DNA of 15,067 nt, from the NCBI GenBank assembly GCA_031289575.1, contig JAITPE010000139.1:1-15067 (forward strand). Direction: 5' to 3'. The position numbers were made by a program, and so were the translations under genes. Each line of letters starts with the position of its first letter. Within the stretch, counting starts at the first letter, position 1. Positions 7,365 to 15,067 of the stretch are shown one piece after another. This DNA comes from Spirochaetia bacterium (lineage in GTDB: Bacteria > Spirochaetota > UBA4802 > UBA5550). The notes under the pieces are model-generated. The model was not told where the DNA came from. It saw only the letters and a program-made list of their open reading frames with translations, and searched no databases.

Positions 7365-7386
7365 GCCGCGGAAGAAATTCCGCGGC
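7365..7386 (+). promoter_or_regulatory. Perfect GAAA-loop hairpin between rpoB and rpoC
   Basis: GCCGCGGAA (7365-7373) pairs perfectly with TTCCGCGGC (7378-7386) around the GNRA-type tetraloop GAAA (7374-7377). It starts on the first base after the rpoB stop codon. The following bases are AGGAAATTTGC, not a U run, so it is not a rho-independent terminator. An RNA stability element, a processing site or a translational spacer for rpoC is more likely. The pairing is seen directly; the role is inferred. Confidence 0.75.
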
Positions 7387-7425
7387 AGGAAATTTGCAAA
7401 AACATTAATCACAGGTTGGGAAAAC

Positions 7426-10400
7426 ATGAGGGACTTTAACGATTTCAGCTCTATGCAGATTAAATTAGCTTCTCCGGATCTTATCAGGGACTGGTCGTAT
7501 GGAGAGGTCAAAAAGCCTGAAACTATTAACTATAGAACTCTTAAACCGGAGCGGGACGGCCTGTTCTGCGAGCGCATATTTGGAACCACAAAAGAGTGGG
7601 AATGCTATTGCGGAAAGTTTAAATCAATCAGATACAAGGGAGTGGTCTGCGACCGCTGCGGAGTTGAGGTGACCCACTACAAGGTAAGGCGCGAAAGGGG
7701 GGGGCACATTGAACTTTCCACGCCTGTAGCCCATATATGGTATTACAGGTCGGTTCCTTCGCGCATGGGACTTTTGCTCAACATCACAGTTACATCTCTC
7801 AAGGCTGTTCTCTACTACGAGAAGTTCATAGTAATTGATCCAGGTGAGGCCGAGAGGGATGATATTAAAAGATCCGATGTGCTTGATGAGGAAACCTACA
7901 ACAATTTGTACGACAAATACGGGGAAACCTTCAACGCCGCCATGGGAGCGGACGCCATTAAAGAGCTTCTCATGAGCATTGATTTGGATGAAGAATCCCG
8001 TCTCATAAGGCAGGAGATACACAATAAATCCGCCAAAGAAGTAAAGATAGACAAGAAACTTATAAAGCGCCTTGAAATAATAGAATCATTCAAGGAGTCC
8101 GGAAACAGGCCTGAGTGGATGATCTTGGATGTTATTCCGGTTATTCCGCCGGAACTGCGCCCTATGGTTCAGCTTGACGGCGGCCGTTTCGCGACCTCCG
8201 ACCTAAACGATTTATACAGGCGCGTCATAAACAGAAACAACCGGTTGAGAAGACTTTTGGCGCTGCGCGCCCCGGAAATAATTGTAAGAAACGAAAAGCG
8301 CATGCTTCAGGAGGCTGTTGACGCGTTGTTCGACAACAGCCGCCGTAAGCGCGCGGTAAAGGGCAAGGGCAACAGGCCGCTCAAGTCATTGAGCGATATG
8401 CTCAAGGGAAAGCAGGGGCGCTTTAGGCAAAACCTTTTGGGCAAGCGCGTTGATTATTCGGGGCGCTCTGTAATTGTGGTAGGTCCGGATCTGCGCCTTT
8501 TCCAGTGCGGGCTGCCAAAAAAAATGGCAATCGAACTTTTCAAGCCCTTTATCATGAAGCGCCTTGTGGATAAAGATTATGTGCAGAACATAAAATCGGC
8601 CAAAAAAATGGTTGAGAGCGAAAAGAACGAGGTTTGGGAGGTACTCGAGGAGGTAATTGCCGAGCATCCGGTTCTATTGAACCGCGCTCCGACACTGCAC
8701 CGCCTTGGCATCCAGGCCTTTGAGCCTATACTTGTTGAGGGCAAGGCCATAAAGCTTCATCCGCTTGTCTGCCATGCCTACAACGCGGACTTTGACGGCG
8801 ACCAAATGGCTGTTCATGTTCCGCTTTCTCCAAGGGCGCAGTTTGAGTGCTGGACTCTTATGCTTTCGACGCATAATCTTTTGTCGCCGGCAAACGGCCA
8901 TCCCGTTGTCACGCCGAGCCAGGATATTGTTCTTGGAATATTTTACCTTACTTCATTGATTGAGGGAAGCCCGGGCGAGGGCCGGTATTTCGACAACAAG
9001 GATGACGCCATCCGCTCTATTGACTACGGCTATGTAAAGCTGAGAACAAAGATAAAATTTTTGATGAACGAGAAGTTCATTGAAACAACTCCGGGGCGCC
9101 TTATTTTCAACGAGCTGCTGCCCGAGGGTTACCCCTTTACAAACGAGCCTGTGGGCGACAAGGGACTTTCGACGATTATAGCCAATGTACTTTATAAATA
9201 CGGCCCAAATGTTACGGTCAACATGCTGGATAGCATAAAAGAAAAGGGTTACTACTACGCCACTCTTTTTGGGCCTACAATTTCTGTTTCGGACATTATA
9301 GTTCCGGAGGCAAAGAAAGAGATTGTTGCCGAAGAGGATAAAAAGGTTGAGGTAATTGAAAATGAGTACCGCAACGGTTTTATAACCGATGAAGAGCGCT
9401 ACAACAGGGTTGTCAATGTTTGGACAAACGCCAATGAGATAATTGCCGACAAGATGTTCGAAAATCTGGCGCTTTCCCAAAACGGGCTCAATCCAATATA
9501 CGCAATGGCCCAGTCCGGAGCCAGAGGAAGCAAGCAGCAGATAAGACAGCTTGCGGGCATGCGTGGCCTTATGGCAAAGCCTACAGGCGAAATCATTGAG
9601 GTTCCTATCCGCGCCAACTTTAAAGAAGGACTCACTGTTCTCGAATACTTTATTTCAACCAACGGAGCCCGCAAGGGACTTGCCGATACGGCCCTTAAAA
9701 CCGCCGATGCCGGATACTTAACAAGGCGCCTTGTTGATATAGCGCAGGATGTTGTAATCACAATGGACGACTGCGGAACCACAGTCGGCATAGATCTAAG
9801 GGCAATCAAGGAAGGCGATGATGTAATAGAATCGCTCGGCAGCCGCGCCTTGGGCAGAACATTGCTGTACGATCTGCTTCACCCGGTTACCGGAGAAATG
9901 CTATGCAAGGCCGATGACATAATAGAGGAAACGGTTGCCGAAGTAATCGACCGCCTGAATATAGACTCAATCGAAATACGCTCGGTGCTTACATGCGAAG
10001 CGCGCCACGGAGTATGCGCAAAGTGCTACGGACGAAATCTTGCGACATCGCGTCCTGTTGAAATCGGAGAGGCCGTAGGCATTATCGCGGCCCAGTCAAT
10101 CGGACAGCCCGGAACGCAGCTTACAATGAGAACATTCCATATCGGCGGTATAGCCAATAGGTCTGTTGAAGAGAGCGACATCAAGTTTAACTATCCGACT
10201 TATGTTAAGGATCTCACCTTCAAGGTAATCAAAACGGATGATGAGGATGAAGAAGGCAAAAAAATAATCTCTGTGCGCCGCGGCTACCTTGTGGTTCAGA
10301 GAGTCATCTTTAAGCATAACCTCAAGTCCGACGCCGATTTTATTGTTGAGGACGGAGGCAAGGTCTACGCCGGAATGCCCATAGCAAAAACTCCTGACGG

Positions 10401-11670
10401 CAATATTGTGGTTAATCAAGCCGGAATACTGAAAACCGGCAAGAAGGCCTTCTACATACTTGGCGAGCCCAACTCAATCCAAATCAATGTGGGAACCGAA
10501 ATAAAAACAAAGGAAGGCCGGTTCCACGATGCCGGCGAGGTAATCGCCTCTTCCGACCCGTGGTTTGAACCTATTCTCACCGAGATTACCGGAACTGTTG
10601 AATTCGCCGATATTGAACTCAACAAGAGCCTGAGAGAGGAAATGGACCCTCAGTCGAGCGTTACCAAACGAATCATTGTTGAGTACAAGACCGAGAAGCT
10701 GCAGCCGAGGATCAATATCGGCGGACAGTCCGGGGAGTCACTGACATACCTTTTGCCAAAGGGCGCGCACATCATGATCGATGACCATGTGAATGTCAGC
10801 GCGGGTACTGTTCTCGCAAAGATTCCGCGCGGCGCGGCCAAGACAAAGGATATCACCGGAGGTCTGCCGCGCGTTGCCGAACTCTTCGAGGCCAGAACGC
10901 CTAAAGACTCGGCTACACTCACGGCCATTGACGGTATTGTAACTATCGGGGATACCGTAAAGAATAAGCGCAAGATCATAGTAAAGGGTTCGGACGGCAT
11001 TGAGAAAGAGTACTCGATTCCTGTTTCCAAATTTCTGCGGGTTCAGGACAGCGATTTTATTGTAAAGGGCGAGAAGATTGATGACGGCCCTGTTGACCCG
11101 CACGAGATTCTTCGTATTAAGGGACCGAGGGAACTCCAAAAGTTTCTTGTAAACGAAATACAGGAGGTGTACCGCCTGCAGGGTGTTGCCATAAACGATA
11201 AGCATATTGAAATCATAGTACGGCAGATGCTGCGAAAGGTTCAGGTCTCGGAACAGGGCGACGCTACTCTTGTTATAGAACAGATTGTCGACAAGTTTGA
11301 TTTTATAAAAGAAAACGAGCGCGTTATTCTGGAGGGGGGCAAGCCGGCAACCGCCACTCCGGTTCTCATGGGAATTACAAAGGCGGCTCTTAACACCGAG
11401 TCATTTATCTCGGCGGCCTCTTTCCAGGAGACAACACGCGTTCTCACCGACGCGGCCATTAAGGGCAAGATTGACCAGCTGCGCGGGCTCAAGGAGAATG
11501 TCATTATAGGGCATCTCATTCCGGCTGGAACCGGAGTGCGTGAGTACAACTGCGTTGATATTTTTCAGGAGACGCCCGGCGATCTTGACTCAAGGCCGGA
11601 GGTAAAGGCTTCGGATGAAGAGCTTGAGGCCGCCTCTGTCGCCGCTGTTGCTGCCGCCGAAAAGGAATAG
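7426..11670 (+). CDS. rpoC: DNA-directed RNA polymerase subunit beta'
   Basis: RpoC carries the catalytic magnesium site of RNA polymerase. The 1414-residue protein is complete. The N-terminal zinc-binding cysteines are Cys60, Cys62, Cys75 and Cys78. The catalytic motif [10 protein letters not shown] places the metal-binding aspartates at 455, 457 and 459. A second zinc site has Cys783, Cys857, Cys864 and Cys867. The trigger-loop region [16 protein letters not shown] lies around 890-908, with Met901, Arg902 and His905. The C terminus ends in a short Ala/Glu-rich tail (about 1398-1414), which looks disordered. The ribosome binding site is AGGTTGGG (7413-7420), weaker than those of the ribosomal-protein genes. 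Length and gene order with rpoB upstream and rpsL downstream are typical. Confidence 0.98.
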   Translation: MRDFNDFSSMQIKLASPDLIRDWSYGEVKKPETINYRTLKPERDGLFCERIFGTTKEWECYCGKFKSIRYKGVVCDRCGVEVTHYKVRRERGGHIELSTPVAHIWYYRSVPSRMGLLLNITVTSLKAVLYYEKFIVIDPGEAERDDIKRSDVLDEETYNNLYDKYGETFNAAMGADAIKELLMSIDLDEESRLIRQEIHNKSAKEVKIDKKLIKRLEIIESFKESGNRPEWMILDVIPVIPPELRPMVQLDGGRFATSDLNDLYRRVINRNNRLRRLLALRAPEIIVRNEKRMLQEAVDALFDNSRRKRAVKGKGNRPLKSLSDMLKGKQGRFRQNLLGKRVDYSGRSVIVVGPDLRLFQCGLPKKMAIELFKPFIMKRLVDKDYVQNIKSAKKMVESEKNEVWEVLEEVIAEHPVLLNRAPTLHRLGIQAFEPILVEGKAIKLHPLVCHAYNADFDGDQMAVHVPLSPRAQFECWTLMLSTHNLLSPANGHPVVTPSQDIVLGIFYLTSLIEGSPGEGRYFDNKDDAIRSIDYGYVKLRTKIKFLMNEKFIETTPGRLIFNELLPEGYPFTNEPVGDKGLSTIIANVLYKYGPNVTVNMLDSIKEKGYYYATLFGPTISVSDIIVPEAKKEIVAEEDKKVEVIENEYRNGFITDEERYNRVVNVWTNANEIIADKMFENLALSQNGLNPIYAMAQSGARGSKQQIRQLAGMRGLMAKPTGEIIEVPIRANFKEGLTVLEYFISTNGARKGLADTALKTADAGYLTRRLVDIAQDVVITMDDCGTTVGIDLRAIKEGDDVIESLGSRALGRTLLYDLLHPVTGEMLCKADDIIEETVAEVIDRLNIDSIEIRSVLTCEARHGVCAKCYGRNLATSRPVEIGEAVGIIAAQSIGQPGTQLTMRTFHIGGIANRSVEESDIKFNYPTYVKDLTFKVIKTDDEDEEGKKIISVRRGYLVVQRVIFKHNLKSDADFIVEDGGKVYAGMPIAKTPDGNIVVNQAGILKTGKKAFYILGEPNSIQINVGTEIKTKEGRFHDAGEVIASSDPWFEPILTEITGTVEFADIELNKSLREEMDPQSSVTKRIIVEYKTEKLQPRINIGGQSGESLTYLLPKGAHIMIDDHVNVSAGTVLAKIPRGAAKTKDITGGLPRVAELFEARTPKDSATLTAIDGIVTIGDTVKNKRKIIVKGSDGIEKEYSIPVSKFLRVQDSDFIVKGEKIDDGPVDPHEILRIKGPRELQKFLVNEIQEVYRLQGVAINDKHIEIIVRQMLRKVQVSEQGDATLVIEQIVDKFDFIKENERVILEGGKPATATPVLMGITKAALNTESFISAASFQETTRVLTDAAIKGKIDQLRGLKENVIIGHLIPAGTGVREYNCVDIFQETPGDLDSRPEVKASDEELEAASVAAVAAAEKE

Positions 11671-11777
11671 CTGTTTGGATTAATTTGTTGACAAAAAATA
11701 TGTCAAAATCAGCATATCCGAGCATGAAAATAGAATGTGAGAATAACATATGAGAATAAAATATAAGGATACAAAGA
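11671..11777 (+). promoter_or_regulatory. rpoC-rpsL spacer: TTGACA dyad and direct repeat
   Basis: The 107-nt gap contains TTGACA (11688-11693) and its inverted copy TGTCAA (11701-11706), 7 nt apart. TTGACA is a perfect -35 box, but the best -10 after it, CATATC (11713-11718), is poor and 19 bp away, so a promoter is only possible. Further on, TGAGAATAA occurs twice, at 11738-11746 and 11751-11759, 13 nt apart. The rpsL ribosome binding site AAGGA is at 11765-11769. These could be an internal promoter with operator, or chance in AT-rich DNA. Confidence 0.35.
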
Positions 11778-12152
11778 ATGCCTACAATTAATCAATTGAT
11801 TCGCAAGGGACGGAGCATTAAGAACAAGAAATCAAAGTCTCCGGCTCTTCAGCAGTGCCCCCAGAGGCGCGGAGTATGTACCCGTGTAATGACTTTTACC
11901 CCCAAAAAGCCTAACTCCGCGCTGCGTAAGGTCGCGAGGGTAAGGCTTACCAACGGCATTGAGGTCACGGCTTATATTCCTGGTGTCGGCCATAATCTGC
12001 AGGAGCACTCGGCCGTAATGATACGGGGCGGAAGGGTAAAGGATCTGCCGGGTGTAAGGTATCACATAATCCGCGGTACTCTTGACACTCTTGGGGTTGA
12101 AGACCGCAAGAAGAGCCGCTCCAAGTACGGCGCGAAAAGGCCCAAGGCATAA
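11778..12152 (+). CDS. rpsL: 30S ribosomal protein S12
   Basis: S12 lies at the decoding centre of the 30S subunit and controls accuracy of tRNA selection. The 124-residue protein matches the family length (123-124). The decoding loops are [11 protein letters not shown] (41-51) and [13 protein letters not shown] (84-96). Lys43, Lys88 and Pro91, where streptomycin-resistance or dependence changes occur, have the wild-type residues, so nothing here predicts ribosomal streptomycin resistance. Asp89 is the position that RimO methylthiolates in other bacteria. The ATG is preceded by AAGGA (11765-11769). It is followed by rpsG after 38 nt, the usual str-operon pairing. Confidence 0.98.
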   Translation: MPTINQLIRKGRSIKNKKSKSPALQQCPQRRGVCTRVMTFTPKKPNSALRKVARVRLTNGIEVTAYIPGVGHNLQEHSAVMIRGGRVKDLPGVRYHIIRGTLDTLGVEDRKKSRSKYGAKRPKA

Positions 12153-12178
12153 AATTTGATATGCGGAAAAGGAAATAA

Positions 12179-12658
<480 letters not shown>

Positions 12659-12674
12659 CGCCTTCGTATCTGAT

Positions 12675-12690
12675 GATGCCGTGAGGCATT
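12675..12690 (+). other. Small GUGA-loop hairpin after rpsG
   Basis: ATGCC (12676-12680) pairs with GGCAT (12685-12689) around GTGA, a GNRA-type tetraloop, with a G.T pair at the base. It begins about 17 nt after the rpsG stop and has no U run. Together with the terminator just downstream it may protect the 3' end of the operon mRNA. Confidence 0.5.
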
Positions 12691-12701
12691 GTTGAAATAT
12701 A

Positions 12702-12733
12702 AAAAAATTGCGGTTTTATAACCGCAATTTTTT
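12702..12733 (+). terminator. Rho-independent terminator of the rpsG operon
   Basis: A 14-bp stem pairs 12702-12715 with 12720-12733: six A-T pairs, then TTGCGGTT with AACCGCAA, closed by the loop TTAT. The right arm itself contains the U run (12728-12733). The matching A run on the left also makes it terminator-like on the opposite strand, though no minus-strand gene is nearby. It separates the ribosomal/RNA polymerase operon from fusA, which starts 33 nt later. Confidence 0.9.
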
Positions 12734-12766
12734 ATACTCTCCATTATCTTAAACCGGAGATTTGAT

Positions 12767-14848
12767 ATGGCAAGAGAACTGCCGATAGCCAGAACGCGTA
12801 ATATCGGGATAATGGCCCACATAGATGCAGGCAAAACAACCCTTACCGAAAGAATACTTTTTTACACCGGCAAAACCCACAAAATGGGCGAGGTCCACGA
12901 CGGCAATGCCGAAATGGACTGGATGGTTCAGGAGAAGGAACGCGGAATAACCATAACGGCCGCGGCCACCACCTGCAGTTGGAAGAGTACAAGAATAAAC
13001 ATTATTGATACCCCTGGGCATGTCGATTTTACAATGGAGGTAGAGAGAAGCCTTAGGGTGCTTGATTCGGCAATAGCTGTTTTTGACGGGGTTGCCGGGG
13101 TTGAGCCGCAGAGCGAAACAGTATGGCGGCAGGCCGACCATTACCATATTCCTCGTATATGTTTTGTAAACAAGATGGATAGGGTAGGCGCCGATTTTGA
13201 ACGCTGCGTCTCAATGATAAAAACCAAGCTCTATGCCATGCCCTTGCCTCTTCAGCTGCCTATAGGCGCTGAGGATACATTTGAGGGCGCGGTTGACCTT
13301 ATACGCATGAAGGCCTTGTACTGGAACGACCCTGAGGGCAAAACCTTTGAGGAGCGCGATATCCCCGAGCCGCTCAAGGCAAAGGCCGCGTCCGCCAGAG
13401 AAAAAATGATAGAGATTTTGAGCGACAACGATGACGCTCTCATGGAGAAATACTTCGCCGGCGCCCCGCCGGAAGAGGATGAGATCAAAAACGCTGTGAG
13501 GAACCAGACTATTGCCGCAAAGGTTTTTCCGGTACTCTGCGGCGCGGCTTTGCGCAACAAGGGCGTGCAGGCTGTTTTGGACGCCATTGTCGAATACCTT
13601 CCGTCTCCAAAGGACATCAAACCTGTTGAGGGAACCGGTATAAATCACGACTCCGCTATTACCAGAGAGGTATCCGACAAGGAGCCGTTTTGCGCTCTTG
13701 TATTCAAGATCATGTCTGATTCTCATGTTGGAAAGCTCACCTATATCAGGGTGTATTCCGGCCGCTTCAAGGCCGGCGAATCTGCGTTTAATGTGTCGAT
13801 GGGCAAGAAGGAGCGCATAAACCGCTTTCTTAGAATGCACGCGAATGAGAGGGAGGATATTGATGAGATATATACAGGCGACATTGCCGCCGTTGTGGGA
13901 CTCAAGAATGCCAGAACCGGCGACACCCTCTGTGACGAGGAACATCCGATTATTCTGGAGAAGATGGAATTTCCGGAACCTGTCATATCGGTTGCCATTG
14001 AGCCTAAAACAAAGGCAGACTATGAAAAACTGACATCCGCGCTAAAACGCCTTGAGGACGAAGACCCGACCTTCAAGGCTTTAGTCAATGAGGACTCTGG
14101 GCAGCTTCTCATCTACGGCATGGGAGAACTGCACCTTGACATTATAACAGACCGTCTCACGCGCGAGTTTAACATACAGGCCAATATTGGCAAGCCCACC
14201 GTAACCTATAAGGAAACCATAACGGCTAAGGCCAAGTCCGAGCAGGTATATGAAAGGACTGTGGCCGGCAAGGAGCAGTATGGCGACGCAGCTATAGAGA
14301 TAGAACCGGCCGAAAAGGGAAGCGGCCTTGTTTTTGAAAGCAGGGTAAGGGACGGGCTGCTTCCGGATGATATACTCAAAGCGCTTGAGGCCGGGCTGCG
14401 CGACGCCATGGAGGCGGGGGTAATAGCCGGCTACAAGATGGATGATATAAAGGCGCGGCTCGTTGGCGCTAAATTTGATGAGAACCGTTCCGTTGATACA
14501 GCCTACAGGATTGCGGCAGCTCTTGCCTTCCGAGAGGCCGCGAGGAACGCGTCGCCATGCCTAATGGAGCCTATCATGAAACTGGGGATTGTATCTCCTG
14601 ATGAATATACCGGAGATGTCATAAATGATCTCAACAGCAGAAGGGGACGCATTGAGAACATAGGCATGCTGGGACAACTCAAGGTTATCGACGCCCTTGT
14701 TCCCCTTTCAGAAGTATTTGGCTATGCAACAAATCTGCGTTCCGTTACACAGGGAAGGGCGTCCCATACGCTGCAGTTTTCCCATTACGAAAATGTTCCG
14801 CCGGCCATTACCGAGCATCTTGTGGCAAGAATCCGCGGGCTTATTTGA
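12767..14848 (+). CDS. fusA: Translation elongation factor G
   Basis: EF-G is the GTPase that drives tRNA-mRNA translocation, and in many bacteria also splits ribosomes with RRF. The 693-residue protein is full length. GTPase motifs are G1 AHIDAGKTT (17-25), G2 RGITI (59-63), G3 DTPGH with catalytic His85 (81-85) and G4 NKMD (135-138). Domains II, III, IV and V follow; domain V includes [18 protein letters not shown] and the end of the protein. In the domain IV tip, the usual YHDVDSSE is FDENRSVD (570-577), so the His matching E. coli His583 is replaced, by Asp571 in my alignment. Spirochaetes often carry two diverged EF-Gs (spdEFG1/2), and this could be one of them. The ATG follows GGAGA (12755-12759). 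No tuf gene follows. Confidence 0.95.
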   Translation: MARELPIARTRNIGIMAHIDAGKTTLTERILFYTGKTHKMGEVHDGNAEMDWMVQEKERGITITAAATTCSWKSTRINIIDTPGHVDFTMEVERSLRVLDSAIAVFDGVAGVEPQSETVWRQADHYHIPRICFVNKMDRVGADFERCVSMIKTKLYAMPLPLQLPIGAEDTFEGAVDLIRMKALYWNDPEGKTFEERDIPEPLKAKAASAREKMIEILSDNDDALMEKYFAGAPPEEDEIKNAVRNQTIAAKVFPVLCGAALRNKGVQAVLDAIVEYLPSPKDIKPVEGTGINHDSAITREVSDKEPFCALVFKIMSDSHVGKLTYIRVYSGRFKAGESAFNVSMGKKERINRFLRMHANEREDIDEIYTGDIAAVVGLKNARTGDTLCDEEHPIILEKMEFPEPVISVAIEPKTKADYEKLTSALKRLEDEDPTFKALVNEDSGQLLIYGMGELHLDIITDRLTREFNIQANIGKPTVTYKETITAKAKSEQVYERTVAGKEQYGDAAIEIEPAEKGSGLVFESRVRDGLLPDDILKALEAGLRDAMEAGVIAGYKMDDIKARLVGAKFDENRSVDTAYRIAAALAFREAARNASPCLMEPIMKLGIVSPDEYTGDVINDLNSRRGRIENIGMLGQLKVIDALVPLSEVFGYATNLRSVTQGRASHTLQFSHYENVPPAITEHLVARIRGLI

Positions 14849-14916
14849 CATATTGTTGTGCCCCCCATGAATTAATTTGCTACCTAAAATATCATCCGCA
14901 AATATATAAAAAATGT

Positions 14917-14946
14917 TTGCCAATAGAATCACTCATATATTACAAT
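14917..14946 (+). promoter_or_regulatory. Promoter of the etfB operon
   Basis: TTGCCA (14917-14922) and TACAAT (14941-14946) are separated by 18 bp, 5 of 6 matches to each sigma-70 box. Transcription would start near 14953, giving a 5' UTR of about 50 nt. That leader holds a 5-bp hairpin, CCGCG (14971-14975) with CGCGG (14981-14985), and the ribosome binding site AGGGGG (14994-14999). The -10 lies within a perfect 19-bp palindrome. Confidence 0.65.
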
Positions 14947-14954
14947 GTAATATA
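14936..14954. promoter_or_regulatory. 19-bp operator-like palindrome over the -10
   Basis: TATATTACA (14936-14944) and TGTAATATA (14946-14954) are perfect inverted copies around a single central A (14945). The 9-1-9 symmetry and position over the -10 box and start site are what a repressor operator would look like. The odd centre and AT-rich arms recall boxes of the Fur/PerR/Zur family (7-1-7), but the sequence is not a match to any consensus I know. No regulator gene is in the window. Confidence 0.55.
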
Positions 14955-15003
14955 AATATATAATGTTTTACCGCGGCTTTCGCGGGAACTATTAGGGGGC
15001 AAG

Positions 15004-15067
15004 ATGGATATAATTGTATGCGTTAAACGCGTACCCGATACCAACGAAGCTGATATCCAGATTTCCG
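15004..15067 (+). CDS. etfB: Electron transfer flavoprotein subunit beta (start only)
   Basis: Only the first 21 codons are present: MDIIVCVKRVPDTNEADIQI and one more residue, then the window ends. The pattern M-x-I-x-V-C-V-K-x-V-P-D-T is the N-terminal signature of EtfB/FixA, which with EtfA carries electrons (FAD, and a second FAD or AMP) between acyl-CoA dehydrogenases or other donors and a quinone or ferredoxin route. EtfA and often a dehydrogenase would be expected just beyond the window. The ribosome binding site AGGGGG (14994-14999) is strong but close, 4 nt before the ATG. The call rests on the N terminus alone. Confidence 0.8.
   Translation, partial: MDIIVCVKRVPDTNEADIQIS

Noticed and set aside
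8953..9809. Several minus-strand open frames within rpoB, rpoC and fusA
   Set aside because: They lie wholly opposite conserved coding sequence and follow its codon pattern; no ribosome binding sites or recognisable domains.

Overview
This window is a bacterial transcription/translation 'core' cluster read entirely on the + strand: tRNA-Thr, rpmG, secE, nusG, rplK, rplA, rplJ, rplL, rpoB, rpoC, rpsL, rpsG, then fusA behind its own terminator, and the first codons of an electron-transfer flavoprotein beta gene (etfB). The genes look intact and of normal family length. The exception is the gene fragment at the left edge, which carries an apparent frameshift.

Organism. The best-supported guess is a spirochaete (Spirochaetota), moderate confidence. 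RpoB is 1178 aa and RpoC 1414 aa, with no large lineage-specific insertions, which as I recall is close to the treponemal sizes. RpoB residue 499, equivalent to E. coli Ser531 in the rifampicin pocket, is Asn, the residue known from naturally rifampicin-resistant Treponema and Borrelia. No tuf gene lies beside secE or fusA. An etfB downstream would suit an anaerobe with acyl-CoA or bifurcating electron metabolism, but that is only inference.

Layout. 1-220: 3' end of a YcxB-like protein gene, frame-disrupted. 221-387: no gene; two GC-rich palindromes resembling a REP-type repeat, then a strong stable-RNA-type promoter. 388-460: tRNA-Thr(GGU). 461-568: spacer with a 9-bp dyad. 569-3692: rpmG to rplL, mostly with tiny gaps or overlaps; the notable gap is 175 nt between rplJ and rplL. 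3693-3827: spacer holding a strong terminator/attenuator hairpin. 3828-11670: rpoB and rpoC, separated by a perfect 9-bp GAAA-loop hairpin. 11671-12658: rpsL and rpsG. 12659-12766: rho-independent terminator. 12767-14848: fusA. 14849-15003: promoter with a perfect 19-bp operator-like palindrome. 15004-end: etfB start. No stretch over 300 bases lacks a gene; the longest gene-free one is 3140-3314.

Together the genes supply ribosomal proteins L33, L11, L1, L10, L7/L12, S12 and S7, the translocon subunit SecE, the transcription factor NusG that links RNA polymerase to the ribosome, the two largest RNA polymerase subunits, and elongation factor G. I see no CRISPR array, insertion sequence, prophage or defence system. 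The points of interest are mostly regulatory: where hairpins sit, the lack of room for an L10 leader before rplJ, the etfB operator, and a few key-residue differences in RpoB, EF-G and the tRNA.
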